From JACCZR01 sp035296565 (GTDB lineage Bacteria > Actinomycetota > Thermoleophilia > Solirubrobacterales > Thermoleophilaceae): a stretch of DNA of 64,000 bases. Where the stretch lies: NCBI GenBank assembly GCA_035296565.1, contig DATHAQ010000041.1:1-64000 (forward strand). The letters are read 5' to 3'. Shown piece by piece: positions 32,643-45,582 of this stretch. The notes below the pieces were generated by a model. That model was not told the DNA's origin. It worked only from the letters and a program-made list of their open reading frames with translations, and did not search any database. The stretch's first letter is position 1, and each line of letters opens with the position of its first letter. The translations under genes were made by a program, and so were the position numbers.

Positions 32643-33917
32643 ATGTCCGCTGCGCAGCAGCCCACGGGCCGTGCTGCCTCCGGCGCCGGCCAGGGCTCGT
32701 TCCTCGAGCTCTTCGAGCAGGTCTCCGACGCGGTCGAGTCGGGGGCCGGCCTGCCCTCGGTCACGCGTGCCACGAGCCGGGCCCTGAACGCAAGCGCGAT
32801 CGTTCTCGACGCCTCGAGCCGAGTGCTGGCCTCGGCCTGCGCGTCCCCGGAGGACGAGCGCGCGGTGATGGCGGGAGAGGGGTCCAGCGAGCGGGTCGAC
32901 CTGCGGGTGGCCGACACCCCGGTGGGCCAGCTGCGCTTCCGGCCCCGCGGCGAGGCGCCCGAGCCGGCGCTGCTGCGCATGGTCGCCACGCTCATCGGCC
33001 TGGAGCTCGACCGCGCGACCGCGCCCGAGCGGGCCAGCGAGGCCGCGGTGCGCGACTTCCTCGAGGACCTGGTGAGCCGCAAGGTCACCGACCGCGAGAA
33101 CATCGTCGCCCGCGCCGAGGAGCTGGGCTGCGGCCTGACCGAGGGTGTCGTGGTGATCATCGCCCGGGCGCGTCCCCACGCGCCCGAGGAGGGCGACTGG
33201 CGCGCCCGGGTGCTCACGCTCGCCGAGCGCGGCGCGCGGGTGATCGAGCGCGCGACGCTGGCCGGCCTCGTCCCTATCGGCGCGCTGCGGCCCAGCGGCG
33301 ACGACCGCGACCTGCTGCTGCTGGTTCCCGTCCCCGACGAGGAAACCGCCGCGCGCGCGGGCGCCTCGGTTCTCGACGAGCTGCGCGCCGGCCTGGAGGG
33401 CTTCGCGATCACCGTGGCGCTCAGCCGCCGCACGGCCGACCCCGCGGACCTGCACCGCGCCACCTCGGAGGCCATCCTGGCGGCCAACGTGGCCGAGGCC
33501 CGCGGCATCGAGTCGTTGAGGTTCGAGGAGACCGGCGCCTACCGCCTGCTGCTGCCGGCCATGAACGAGGACCCCAGGGAGCTGCAGCGCTTCCATGACG
33601 AGACCGTCGCGCCGCTGGCCGCCTACGACGAGCAGTACGAGACCGAGCTGGTCAAGACGCTTGAGACCTTTTTGGACGCCGACGGGAACGTCGCCGGCAC
33701 CGCCGAGCGCCTCTACACCCACCGCCACACGGTCCGCTACCGCCTCGACCGGGTACGCGAGCTGAGCGGCCTGGACGTGGGCTCCACCGACGGCCGCGAG
33801 CGCCTGTCGCTGGGCCTGAAGGCCATGCGGGTGCTGGGGATCGCGCCGCCGGGAGGCCCGGCGCACGAGCCGGGGGCCGAGGGCGGCCTGGTCCCCCGTG
33901 CCGGGAAGGACCGGTGA
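32643..33917 (+). CDS. PucR-family transcriptional regulator
   Basis: Regulator of 424 residues with the CdaR/PucR layout: an N-terminal GAF-like sensor (about 40-130), a central GGDEF-like CdaR domain, and the C-terminal helix-turn-helix NVAGTAERLYTHRHTVRYRLDRVRELSGLDV (about residues 355-390), the family hallmark. These proteins activate purine, sugar-diacid or amino-acid catabolism genes; the target here is not visible. TAGAGT ends seven bases before the ATG, a leaderless arrangement. Its stop overlaps the start of the degenerate monooxygenase gene as GTGA. Confidence 0.9.
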   Translation: MSAAQQPTGRAASGAGQGSFLELFEQVSDAVESGAGLPSVTRATSRALNASAIVLDASSRVLASACASPEDERAVMAGEGSSERVDLRVADTPVGQLRFRPRGEAPEPALLRMVATLIGLELDRATAPERASEAAVRDFLEDLVSRKVTDRENIVARAEELGCGLTEGVVVIIARARPHAPEEGDWRARVLTLAERGARVIERATLAGLVPIGALRPSGDDRDLLLLVPVPDEETAARAGASVLDELRAGLEGFAITVALSRRTADPADLHRATSEAILAANVAEARGIESLRFEETGAYRLLLPAMNEDPRELQRFHDETVAPLAAYDEQYETELVKTLETFLDADGNVAGTAERLYTHRHTVRYRLDRVRELSGLDVGSTDGRERLSLGLKAMRVLGIAPPGGPAHEPGAEGGLVPRAGKDR

Positions 33918-34127
33918 TCACCCGGGTATGGAGCGGAGCGGTCCGGCCCGAGGACGCCGACGCCTACGCCGGCTACATCGCCCTCTCGCTGTGGGACTTC
34001 GGTCGATGCCATCCGGGCCTTCGCCGGGGAGGACATCGAGGCCGCCGTGCTCTATCCGGACGACGAGCGGTACCCGATCGAGGGCCGGTCGACGGTGACC
34101 CACTACGAGGTCGTCGACCAGGCCTAG
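33914..34127 (+). pseudogene. Degenerate antibiotic-biosynthesis-monooxygenase (ABM) gene
   Basis: The frame starts as an ABM-like protein (MITRVWSGAVRPEDADAYAGY) and jumps directly to the ALSLWD that usually stands some 30-35 residues later, so an internal piece is missing. At GACTTCGGTCG (near 33992) one extra T shifts the frame; deleting it restores DSVDAIRAFAGEDIEAAVLY and a C-terminus HYEVVDQA ending at TAG 34125-34127. Homologues are about 100 residues. Two independent lesions favour a real pseudogene over a sequencing error. It remains coupled to the PucR gene by GTGA. The unshifted frame stays open to 34153, giving a false 79-residue product. Confidence 0.75.
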
Positions 34128-34128
34128 G

Positions 34129-34200
34129 CTGGGGAGCCAGGATTCGAACCTGATCCTGGAGGACCAAAACCTCCTGTGCTGCCAGTTACACCACTCCCCA
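34129..34200 (-). tRNA. trnQ: tRNA-Gln (anticodon TTG)
   Basis: On the minus strand a 72-base cloverleaf is seen. The acceptor TGGGGAG pairs with CTCCCCA (discriminator G), the D arm is GTGTAACTGGCAGCAC, the anticodon stem GGAGG/CCTCC holds loop TTTTGGT with anticodon TTG, and the T loop is TTCGAAT. CCA is not encoded. A TATGCT box (34219-34214) lies upstream, divergent from glmU. Confidence 0.95.
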
Positions 34201-34256
34201 GGGAGCGCGCCCGAGCATAGGCGCTGGGCGCCCCGCCGCTACGCTGCCTGACCCCC

Positions 34257-35636
34257 ATGGCGGAGCCCTTCACTGCCCTCATCATGGCCGCCGGCCATGG
34301 CACTCGGATGAAGTCCGTGCTGCCCAAGGTGCTGCACCCCGTGTGCGGCAAGCCCATGATCGGCTGGGTCATCGACGCCGCCCGCGCGGCCGGCGCTACC
34401 GAGGTCGTGTGCGTAACCCGGCCGGGCGAGGGCGTCGAGGAGGGCCTGCCTGCCGGGGTGACCGTGGCCGAGCAGACCGAAGGCGAAGGCACCGGCGCAG
34501 CGGTGCTCGCCACGCGCGAGGCGGTACCCGGCGAGCGACCGCTGGCCGTCCTCTCCGGCGACCACCCGCTGGTGGCCCCCGAGGTGATCGCGAGTCTGGT
34601 CGACGCGCACGCCGGGGCAGGGGCGGCGGTGACCATGCTCACCACCGAGAGCCTCGACCCGGCCGGCTATGGGCGCGTAATGCGCACCGACGACGGCGCC
34701 TTTGACCGCATCGTCGAGACCAAGCGCACCGAGGGCCTGCCCCCCGAGGTGCTCGCCACACGGGAGGTGAATCTCGGCACCTACGTCTTCGAGCCGGCCC
34801 AGCTGTTCACGGCTCTCGACCGGGTGGGGGAGGAGGACGGCGAGATCTACCTGACCCGGGCGATCACCGCCTTCGCCGCCGAGCGCAGCGTCGCCAGCGC
34901 GAGCACGGACGACCCCGACGTCGCTCAAGGGGTCAACACGCGCGCGGACCTGATGGAGGTCGAGGCCATCGCGCGCCGCCGGCTGATCACCGGCCACGCA
35001 CTGAACGGGGTCACCTTTGCCGCGCCCGACACCGTCGAGCTACACGCGGGTGTGGAGATCGGCGAGGACACTCGTATCGGAGTGGGCGCGAGCCTGCTGG
35101 GCGCCACGCGGATCGGGCGCGGTTGCGACATCGGGCCACACGTCACCGCAGTGGACACGGTCATCGGCGACCGGGCCGGCGCGGCCCATTCCGCGCTGAT
35201 CGAGAGCGAGATCGGCGAGGAGGCCAGCATCGGCCCCTTCAGCTACCTGCGGCCCGGCGCAAGGATCGGCGCGCGGGCGAAGGTGGGGGCCTTCGTGGAG
35301 GTCAAGGGCTCGACCATCGGCGCCGACGCCAAGGTGCCCCACCTCTCCTACATCGGTGACGCCGACGTGGGCGAGGGCGCCAACGTCGCCGCCGGGAACA
35401 TCACCGCGAACTACGACGGTCGCAACAAGCACCGCACGAACATCGGAAAGAAAGTGAAGACCGGGGTCCACACGTCCTTCGTGGCTCCGGTGAGCGTCGG
35501 GGACCGGGCGTACACTGGTGCTGGTTCGGTGATCGTCGAGGATGTCCCCGAGGGGGCGCTCGGGATCTCCCGGCCGCAGCAGCGAAACGTCGAGGGTTAC
35601 GCAGAGCGAGTCGAAGAGGAGAAGCCGTCTCCGTAA
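34257..35636 (+). CDS. glmU: Bifunctional UDP-GlcNAc pyrophosphorylase / glucosamine-1-phosphate acetyltransferase
   Basis: Protein of 459 residues that makes UDP-GlcNAc for peptidoglycan. The uridyltransferase part begins LIMAAGHGTRMKSVLPKVLHPVCGKP, and the C-terminal half is a left-handed beta-helix of hexapeptide repeats (for example IGEDTRIGVGASLLGATRIGRGC) ending with KHRTNIGKKVKTGVHTSFVAPVSVGDRAYTGAGSVI, the acetyl-CoA region. It has normal family length. A TACGCT box (34240-34245) ends 11 bases before the ATG, so the leader is very short. It begins the block with prs, rplY and pth. Confidence 0.97.
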   Translation: MAEPFTALIMAAGHGTRMKSVLPKVLHPVCGKPMIGWVIDAARAAGATEVVCVTRPGEGVEEGLPAGVTVAEQTEGEGTGAAVLATREAVPGERPLAVLSGDHPLVAPEVIASLVDAHAGAGAAVTMLTTESLDPAGYGRVMRTDDGAFDRIVETKRTEGLPPEVLATREVNLGTYVFEPAQLFTALDRVGEEDGEIYLTRAITAFAAERSVASASTDDPDVAQGVNTRADLMEVEAIARRRLITGHALNGVTFAAPDTVELHAGVEIGEDTRIGVGASLLGATRIGRGCDIGPHVTAVDTVIGDRAGAAHSALIESEIGEEASIGPFSYLRPGARIGARAKVGAFVEVKGSTIGADAKVPHLSYIGDADVGEGANVAAGNITANYDGRNKHRTNIGKKVKTGVHTSFVAPVSVGDRAYTGAGSVIVEDVPEGALGISRPQQRNVEGYAERVEEEKPSP

Positions 35637-35650
35637 GCGTCGAGACCCAG

Positions 35651-36664
35651 GTGGCAACGGCCTTGGCCAAGAGCCTCCCGGCGGGCTACGACAAGCGCCT
35701 GATGGTCAGCGCGGGCCGAGCCAGCCAGGAGCTCGGAGGCAAGATCTCCGAGCGCCTGGGGGTCGAGCTCGCCGACGCCGGGCTGAAGACCTTCGCCGAC
35801 GGCGAGGTCTACTGCCGCTACCAGGACTCGATCCGAGGGGCGGACCTGTTCCTGATCCAGTCGCTGTGCGGCTCCGAGCGCGAGGGCCTCACTCCCAACG
35901 ACTCGCTCATGGAGCTGCTGCTCATGGTCCACGCGGCCAAGCACGCCTCCGCGCACCGGATCATCGCCGTGACTCCCTGGTACGGCTACTCGCGCCAGGA
36001 CAAGAAGTCGGCCCCGCGCGAGCCGATCTCGGCGCGCTTGGTGGCCGAGCTGCTGGAGACCGCGGGCATCGACCGGCTGGTGACCATGGACCTTCACGCC
36101 GGCCAGGTGCAGGGGTTCTTCTCCAGGCCTGTCGACCACATGACGGCGATGCCGATCCTCACCCAGTACATCGCCGACGTGTACGGGCACGAGGACGAGC
36201 TGGTGATGATCGCGCCCGACGCCGGCCGCGTGAAGCTGGTGCGCTCGTTCGCGAGGCGGGTGGGTGCCCCCTACGCGCTGATGGAGAAGGAGCGCCCCGC
36301 GCAGGGCGTCGCGGAGATCGGCACCGTCATCGGCGACGTGAAGGGCAAGGTCGCCGTGATCGTCGACGACATCATCGGCACGGGCGGCACGCTCGCGGCC
36401 GCCGCCCAGACGGTGATCGACGAGGGCGCGCGCTCGGTGCACGCGGTGGCCACGCACGGCCTCTTCGCCGGCAACGCCTTCGAGACGCTCGCCGACTCGC
36501 CCCTGGGCGACATCGTGGTGACCGACACCGTGCCGCTGGTCGACCCGGCGCCCGACCTCATCACCCGGCTCACCTGCGCCGACGTGCTTACCGACTCGAT
36601 TCGCCGCATCTTCAGCGACCACTCGGTGTCGGAGGCCTTCGACGGCGAGAACCAGCTTTTCTGA
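35651..36664 (+). CDS. prs: Ribose-phosphate pyrophosphokinase
   Basis: Makes PRPP from ribose-5-phosphate and ATP for nucleotide, histidine and tryptophan synthesis. The 337-residue protein has GVELADAGLKTFADGEVYCRYQDSIRG, PWYGYSRQDKKSAPREPI, TMDLHAGQVQGFF and the PRPP-binding VIVDDIIGTGGTL. The first 20 residues before KRLMVSAGRASQEL are an extension not found in most forms. The GTG start at 35651 is 14 bases after glmU and has no clear ribosome-binding site; a later start is possible. The pairing with glmU is conserved in many bacteria. Confidence 0.95.
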   Translation: MATALAKSLPAGYDKRLMVSAGRASQELGGKISERLGVELADAGLKTFADGEVYCRYQDSIRGADLFLIQSLCGSEREGLTPNDSLMELLLMVHAAKHASAHRIIAVTPWYGYSRQDKKSAPREPISARLVAELLETAGIDRLVTMDLHAGQVQGFFSRPVDHMTAMPILTQYIADVYGHEDELVMIAPDAGRVKLVRSFARRVGAPYALMEKERPAQGVAEIGTVIGDVKGKVAVIVDDIIGTGGTLAAAAQTVIDEGARSVHAVATHGLFAGNAFETLADSPLGDIVVTDTVPLVDPAPDLITRLTCADVLTDSIRRIFSDHSVSEAFDGENQLF

Positions 36665-36697
36665 GGGGATAGCCTCGCTAGACTCGCCGGTCGCCCT

Positions 36698-37402
36698 ATG
36701 GCCGACCGACCCTCACTCGCCGTCCAGGAGCGCCCGGAGCGCGGATCGCGCTCCAACCGCCGTCTGCGGCGCGAAGGCCTCGTGCCCGGTGTCATCTACG
36801 GCGGCGGCGAGAACCAGAACTTCGCCTTCAAGGTCGACGCTCTGGCGCTGCGCAAGCTGCTGGCCGAAGGCGCGGCCCTGCTCGACCTCGAGATCGACGG
36901 CGGCCGCACCCGGCCGGTGATCGTCAAGGACCAGCAGAACCACCCGGTCCGCGAGGAGGTCCTCCACATCGACTTCCTGGAAGTTCGCCTCGACGAGAAG
37001 ATTCAGACCACGGTGCTGGTCGAGCTCGAGGGAGCCGAGGAGTCGCCGGGCGTGAAGGAGGGCGGCGTGCTCGAGCACGTGACGCGCGAGCTGAACGTCG
37101 AGGCGCTGCCCACCGACATCCCCGACAACCTCGTGGTCGACGTGTCGGCCATGGAGATCGCCGCGACGCTACCCCTCTCCGACGTTCCCGCGCCCAGCGG
37201 CGTGACCTTCCTCGATGACCCCGAGGAGACCGTGATCGCCACGCTTGTGCCGCCGACGGAGGTCGAGGAGCCCGAGGAGATCGAGGAGGAGACCGAGCTG
37301 GTGGGCGAGGAGGCCGCCGCCGAGGGCGACACCGGCGAGGAGGCCGAGCAGAAGGAGGAGGCCGCCGAGGCCTCGGAGTCCGGGGAGGGCTCGGACTCCT
37401 GA
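36698..37402 (+). CDS. rplY: 50S ribosomal protein L25 (Ctc form)
   Basis: Protein of 234 residues that binds 5S rRNA. The N-terminal L25 domain reads RGSRSNRRLRREGLVPGVIYGGGENQNFAFKVD, and the C-terminal TL5/Ctc domain has HIDFLEVRLDEKIQTTVLVEL. It ends in a long acidic tail (EEPEEIEEETELVGEEAAAEG...), common in actinobacterial Ctc proteins. TAGACT (36679-36684) ends 13 bases before the ATG and is a likely -10 box. Placed before pth, as in many genomes. Confidence 0.95.
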   Translation: MADRPSLAVQERPERGSRSNRRLRREGLVPGVIYGGGENQNFAFKVDALALRKLLAEGAALLDLEIDGGRTRPVIVKDQQNHPVREEVLHIDFLEVRLDEKIQTTVLVELEGAEESPGVKEGGVLEHVTRELNVEALPTDIPDNLVVDVSAMEIAATLPLSDVPAPSGVTFLDDPEETVIATLVPPTEVEEPEEIEEETELVGEEAAAEGDTGEEAEQKEEAAEASESGEGSDS

Positions 37403-37414
37403 GTCCGCGGCCAA

Positions 37415-37442
37415 GCGCAGCCCGATCACCGTTCGGGCGAGC
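37415..37442 (+). repeat. REP-like palindromic element, intergenic copy
   Basis: GCCCGATCACCGTTCGGGC (37420-37438) folds as CCCGA/TCGGG around TCACCGT, with GCGCA and GAGC flanks. It lies between rplY and pth and matches 18 of 19 bases of an element inside mazG (43182-43200). Confidence 0.55.
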
Positions 37443-37451
37443 ACCGCACGC

Positions 37452-38027
37452 TTGACCCTTTTCGGTCGGCGCGGCGGCGGCCGTGTCGACTGGTTGGTGG
37501 TGGGCCTGGGCAACCCGGGCGACCACTACGCGCGCACGCGACACAACATCGGCTTCGAGGTGGCCGAGCTCGCCGCCGAGCGCTGGGGGCTGGGCAAGCT
37601 GAAGAAGCAGTACGGCGGCCTCTACGCCGATGGGCGCACCGGCCCCGGCGGCCCCCGCGTCGGGATCCTGCTGCCGCAGACCTACATGAACGACGCCGGT
37701 CGCTCGGTGGGGCCGGCCCGGGGGTCGCTCGGCGTCGACCTCGACCGCATCGCCGTGGTGCACGACGAGATCGACCTGCCCTTCGGGGAGGTGCGTACGC
37801 GCCTGGGCGGCGGGCTGGCCGGCCACAACGGCCTGAAGTCGCTGAAGGCGGGACTCGGCGGCGCCGACTTTCACCGCGTCCGCGTGGGGGTCGGCCGTCC
37901 CGACTCCAGCGACCCCGAGATCGTGTCGGCGCACGTCCTCGGCCGTTTCAGCGAGCCGCGCGAGGAGGTGGCCGCCCTCAGCGAGCGGGCGGCCGACGAA
38001 CTGGAGCGCCTGATCGGCGCTCTATAG
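37452..38027 (+). CDS. pth: Peptidyl-tRNA hydrolase
   Basis: Enzyme of 191 residues that frees tRNA from stalled peptidyl-tRNA. It shows DWLVVGLGNPGDHYARTRHNIGFEVAE with the catalytic histidine, LLPQTYMNDAGRSVG, VVHDEIDLPFGEVRTRLGGGLAGHNGLKSL and FHRVRVGVGRP. I chose TTG at 37452, giving the usual MTLFGRRGGGRVDW start; the open frame reaches further upstream into the tail of rplY without homology. A REP-like element lies directly upstream. Confidence 0.94.
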   Translation: MTLFGRRGGGRVDWLVVGLGNPGDHYARTRHNIGFEVAELAAERWGLGKLKKQYGGLYADGRTGPGGPRVGILLPQTYMNDAGRSVGPARGSLGVDLDRIAVVHDEIDLPFGEVRTRLGGGLAGHNGLKSLKAGLGGADFHRVRVGVGRPDSSDPEIVSAHVLGRFSEPREEVAALSERAADELERLIGAL

Positions 38028-38065
38028 GTAGAGCGCCAGGCCTATGAGCCCCGACTCCGCCCACA

Positions 38066-38119
38066 TACACTCAGTCCGCTAGCCGCGCGGGGCGTCCCGG
38101 GCGGCCTTTCTGCCTGCCC

Positions 38120-38120
<1 letters not shown>
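38066..38120 (+). promoter_or_regulatory. Putative mfd leader: -10 box and start-codon hairpin
   Basis: TACACT (38066-38071) is a possible -10 box. The pair CGGGC (38098-38102)/GCCCG (38116-38120) could form a hairpin ending on the first base of the mfd GTG, which might limit its translation. The rest of the 92-base gap shows nothing. Confidence 0.3.
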
Positions 38121-41464
<3,344 letters not shown>

Positions 41465-41530
41465 GTAAGTAGCTACCCTCCGCCGCTGGCCTTCAGGCCC
41501 GGTTTACCCAAGGGAGCTAGACACCTCGCC

Positions 41531-42829
41531 ATGACTTCACGCCCGTTCATCGCCATCGCCTGCCTCACGGTCGCCGCGATCGTCGCCGGCTGCGGTGCCG
41601 ACGTCCCGTCCAACAGCGTCGCCAAGGTGGGCGGCGACACCATCACCAAGGCCGAGTTCAACAAGTGGCTCAAGACCGCCGCCATGGGCCAGTCCCAGGG
41701 CGGCCAGGCCGTGGTGCCCGATCCTCCGAACTTCACGCGCTGCGTTGAACAGCATCAGAAGCAGCCGGCTCAGCAGGGCGCGCCCAAGCCGAGCCCCGCC
41801 CAGCTGAAGACCCAGTGCAAGCAGGAGTTCGACCGGCTCAAGGGCGAGGTCATGCAGTTCCTGATCCAGGCCCAGTGGGTCCAACAGGAGGCCGAGCAGC
41901 GCGACGTCGAGGTCTCCGACGCCGAGGTCAAGAAGTCCTTCGACGACCAGAAGAAGCAGGCCTTCCCGTCGGCCAAGGAGTACCAGCAGTTCCTCGAGAC
42001 CTCGGGCATGAACGAGCAGGACATCCTCTTCCGGGTCCGACTGGACACGCTCCAGAACAAGCTGACCAAGAAGATCACCGAAGACGAGACAAAGGTCACC
42101 GACCAGGACGTCGAGAACTACTACAACAAGAACAAGAAGCGCTTTTCACAGCCCGAGCGCCGCGACCTCAACGTCGTGCTCACCAAGACCAAGGCAAAGG
42201 CCGAGCAGGCCAAGCGCGAGCTCGAAAAGGGCGGCAAGTTCTCCGCCGTCGCGAAGAAGTTCTCTATCGACAACGCCTCCAAGGAGCAGGGCGGCAAGCT
42301 GCCCGACGTGACCAAGGGCTCGCAGGAGAAGGCCTTCGAGACCGCGGTCTTCAAGGCCGAGAAGGGCAAGGTCGAGGGCCCGGTCAAGACCCAGTTCGGC
42401 TACTACGTGTTCGAGGTCACGGCCATCAGTAAGCCCACCCAGCAGAGCCTGGACAAGGCCAAGGACACGATCAAGAACCTGCTGCGCTCGCAGCGCCAGC
42501 AGAAGGCGTTGGACGGCTTCATCAAGAAGTTCCAAGCGGACTACAAGAAGAAGACGGCCTGTGCCAAGGGCTACGTCGTCCAGGAGTGCAAGAACGGCCC
42601 CAAGCAGCAGAACCCCCCTCAGCAAGGCGCCCCGCAGCAGGGAGTGCCCCAGGGCGGCCAGGGCGCGCCGCCCAGCGGCACTCCGCAGCAGGCGCCGCAA
42701 CAGGGCGCGCCGCAGGTACCCCAGGGGGGCGCGCCGCAGCAGGTGCCCCCGGGGGGCGGGGCCCAGCAGGTGCCCCAACCGACGCCGCAGCCAAGCGACC
42801 CGGCGCCCCAGGGCCCGGCCTCCCCATAG
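41531..42829 (+). CDS. Parvulin-type peptidyl-prolyl isomerase lipoprotein (PrsA/SurA-like)
   Basis: Protein of 432 residues, likely exported and lipid-anchored: signal with lipobox IVAGC (Cys about residue 21). A SurA-like N-terminal helical domain follows (ITKAEFNKWLKTAA and QFLIQAQWVQQEAEQRDVEVSD), then the parvulin PpiC domain (about residues 205-300; RRDLNVVLTKTKAKAEQAK..., FGYYVFEVTAI). The last 85 residues are a Gln/Pro/Gly-rich repeat region (QQGAP, GVPQG). It helps fold exported proteins. Its TAG stop overlaps the likely mazG start as ATAG. Confidence 0.9.
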   Translation: MTSRPFIAIACLTVAAIVAGCGADVPSNSVAKVGGDTITKAEFNKWLKTAAMGQSQGGQAVVPDPPNFTRCVEQHQKQPAQQGAPKPSPAQLKTQCKQEFDRLKGEVMQFLIQAQWVQQEAEQRDVEVSDAEVKKSFDDQKKQAFPSAKEYQQFLETSGMNEQDILFRVRLDTLQNKLTKKITEDETKVTDQDVENYYNKNKKRFSQPERRDLNVVLTKTKAKAEQAKRELEKGGKFSAVAKKFSIDNASKEQGGKLPDVTKGSQEKAFETAVFKAEKGKVEGPVKTQFGYYVFEVTAISKPTQQSLDKAKDTIKNLLRSQRQQKALDGFIKKFQADYKKKTACAKGYVVQECKNGPKQQNPPQQGAPQQGVPQGGQGAPPSGTPQQAPQQGAPQVPQGGAPQQVPPGGGAQQVPQPTPQPSDPAPQGPASP

Positions 42830-43529
42830 ACGGGACTGACGACGCACGGAGGGCGGCCGCCGGCGCGGCCGCTCTTGCGCGTCTCGACGAGATCACGCGG
42901 CGCCTGCGCCGCGACTGCCCGTGGGACCGCGAGCAGGACGAGCGCTCGATCGTCCCCCACACCGTCGAGGAGGCCTACGAGCTGGCCGACGCCGCGCACG
43001 CCGGCGACGACGCCAAGCTGATCGACGAGCTGGGCGACGTCCTGTTCCAGGTCCACTTCCTGGCGCTGCTGGCCGAGGAGAGGGGCGCCGGCGACCTGGT
43101 CGCGGTGGCCGACGGCTGCCGCGAGAAGCTGATCCGCCGCCACCCTCATGTCTTCGGAGACCAAGGCGATCGGCGGCGCTCGCCCGATCACCGCTCGGGC
43201 TGCGCTCCGGCGACGGAGGAGCGGGCCGAGTCGGCCGAGGCGGTGCTGCGCAACTGGGGCCGCATCAAGCGCGAGGACGAGCGCGGGGGAGAGGTGTTCG
43301 GGGACCTGCCCGAGAACCTGCCGGCGCCGCTGTACGCCCGCAAGGTGATCAAGCGGGCCGCCAGCGCGGACCTCTACGAGCCTCCGGCGGGCCCCGGAGC
43401 CTCCTTCGAGGAGCACGGGGAGGCGCTGTTCCGGGCCGTTGAGGCCGCCCACTCCGACGGCGTGGACGCCGAGCTGGCGCTGCGCGCAGCCGCCGACCGT
43501 TTCAGGGCTGATAGACAGCCGCGTCAGCG

Positions 43530-43533
<4 letters not shown>
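42826..43533 (+). CDS. mazG: MazG nucleotide pyrophosphohydrolase
   Basis: Hydrolyses nucleoside triphosphates to monophosphates; about 235 residues. It has the domain start RLRRDCPWDREQDERSIVPHTVEEAYELADAA with the metal glutamates, DELGDVLFQVHFLALLAEE, and a second domain with HPHVFGD, AVLRNWGRIKRED. No ATG, GTG, TTG or CTG precedes the homologous part; the nearest canonical start is a GTG at 42586, deep inside the upstream gene. An ATA at 42826 overlaps the ppiC stop as ATAG and gives the expected N-terminus. An in-frame REP-like element (43176-43205) inserts about 10-15 residues (RRRSPDHRSGCAP) between HPHVFGD and AVLRNW. Confidence 0.88.
43176..43205 (+). repeat. REP-like palindromic element inside mazG
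   Basis: GCCCGATCACCGCTCGGGC (43182-43200) has GCCCGA/TCGGGC arms around TCACCGC, with GCGC on both sides. It is 18/19 identical to the intergenic copy at 37420-37438. It lies in frame within mazG. Confidence 0.6.
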
Positions 43534-44804
<1,271 letters not shown>

Positions 44805-44836
44805 GAGGAGAGCCCCTCGGCCCGGCGAACCCGCCG

Positions 44837-45175
44837 GTGATGGCCTCGCGGGCAGCACACGTTCCGCGCCGGCGCTACTCGTCGGGACGGCGCGGGCCGA
44901 TCCGCTGGGACCGCGTCGGGCGGGTGGCGTTGCTGGTGGTGCTGGCAATCATCCTCGCCCTCTACGTCTCCCCCGCCAAGCACTGGATCGAGCAGTCGGG
45001 GACGGCGGGCGCCGAACGCGAGGAGCTCGGCCGCCTGAAGTCAGAGCAGGACCGGCTCGAGAGCCAGGTTCGTGACCTGCGCCGACCTGCGGCGCTGGAG
45101 CGCGAGGCCCGCAAGCTCGGCATGGTCAAGGGCGGCGAGCGCTCCTACGTGATCCGAGGCTTGCCCAGGGACTGA
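44837..45175 (+). CDS. ftsB: FtsB/DivIC-type septum formation protein
   Basis: Small bitopic division protein of 112 residues: basic N-terminus (PRRRYSSGRRGPIRWDR), one membrane helix (GRVALLVVLAIILALYVSP), then a coiled coil (EREELGRLKSEQDRLESQVRDLRRPAALEREARKLGMV) and a short extracytoplasmic tail with SYVIRGLP. It fits FtsB/DivIC, part of the FtsQBL complex. Position just after eno is conserved in actinobacteria and firmicutes. The GTG at 44837 or the ATG at 44840 may start it; a purine-rich AGGAGGAG at 44804-44811 is too far to be its binding site. Confidence 0.9.
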   Translation: MMASRAAHVPRRRYSSGRRGPIRWDRVGRVALLVVLAIILALYVSPAKHWIEQSGTAGAEREELGRLKSEQDRLESQVRDLRRPAALEREARKLGMVKGGERSYVIRGLPRD

Positions 45176-45236
45176 CCGGCGAAGGAGCGCAGGCCGGGGC
45201 GTGGGCCGGCCGAGCACTGCTCGCTCGAGGGGTCAG

Positions 45237-45242
45237 TAGCGT
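45237..45242 (+). promoter_or_regulatory. Putative -10 box of a leaderless transcript
   Basis: TAGCGT ends ten bases before the ATG at 45253. Confidence 0.35.
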
Positions 45243-45252
45243 CGAGGGCCGG

Positions 45253-45582
45253 ATGGCCTACGCGCTCGACAACGCGCTGTATCAGTGGGGCGAGGCCGAC
45301 CGTCGGCTGCGCGATTCTTCGGCCCCCGAGCGCGAGGAGCTCGAGCGGGCGGTGCGGGCGGTCTATGAAGAGCTGCGCCGGCGGCTGGGAGCAACCTTCA
45401 TAGCCGCCGACCTGGCGGCCCTGTACGGCGAGGACCTGCGCTGGGCGGAGGACACGGCCCGCGGTGCCTCGCTGACGGCCGATCTGACCACGGCGATCGA
45501 CTGCGCCTTTGCCCGTTACGCGCGCATGGCCGCCGACTGGGCCGGCGGCCGCACCCACGCGCGCGAGGACGAGCTCCGCTAG
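45253..45582 (+). CDS. Helical protein of unknown function
   Basis: Protein of 109 residues, nearly all alpha-helix by composition (DNALYQWGEADRRLRDSSAPEREELERAVRAVYEELRRRLGATFIAADLAALYGEDLRWAEDTARG). No membrane segment or known domain is seen. TAGCGT (45237-45242) ends ten bases before the ATG, suggesting its own leaderless promoter. Its TAG stop shares a CTAG with the convergent gene. Conserved hypothetical proteins of similar size often follow ftsB in Thermoleophilia-like genomes, but I cannot name it. Confidence 0.6.
   Translation: MAYALDNALYQWGEADRRLRDSSAPEREELERAVRAVYEELRRRLGATFIAADLAALYGEDLRWAEDTARGASLTADLTTAIDCAFARYARMAADWAGGRTHAREDELR

Noticed and set aside
42586..42825. An extended N-terminus of MazG from the GTG at 42586
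   Set aside because: It would overlap the ppiC gene by about 240 bases and encode only the shadow of its Gln/Pro-rich tail.
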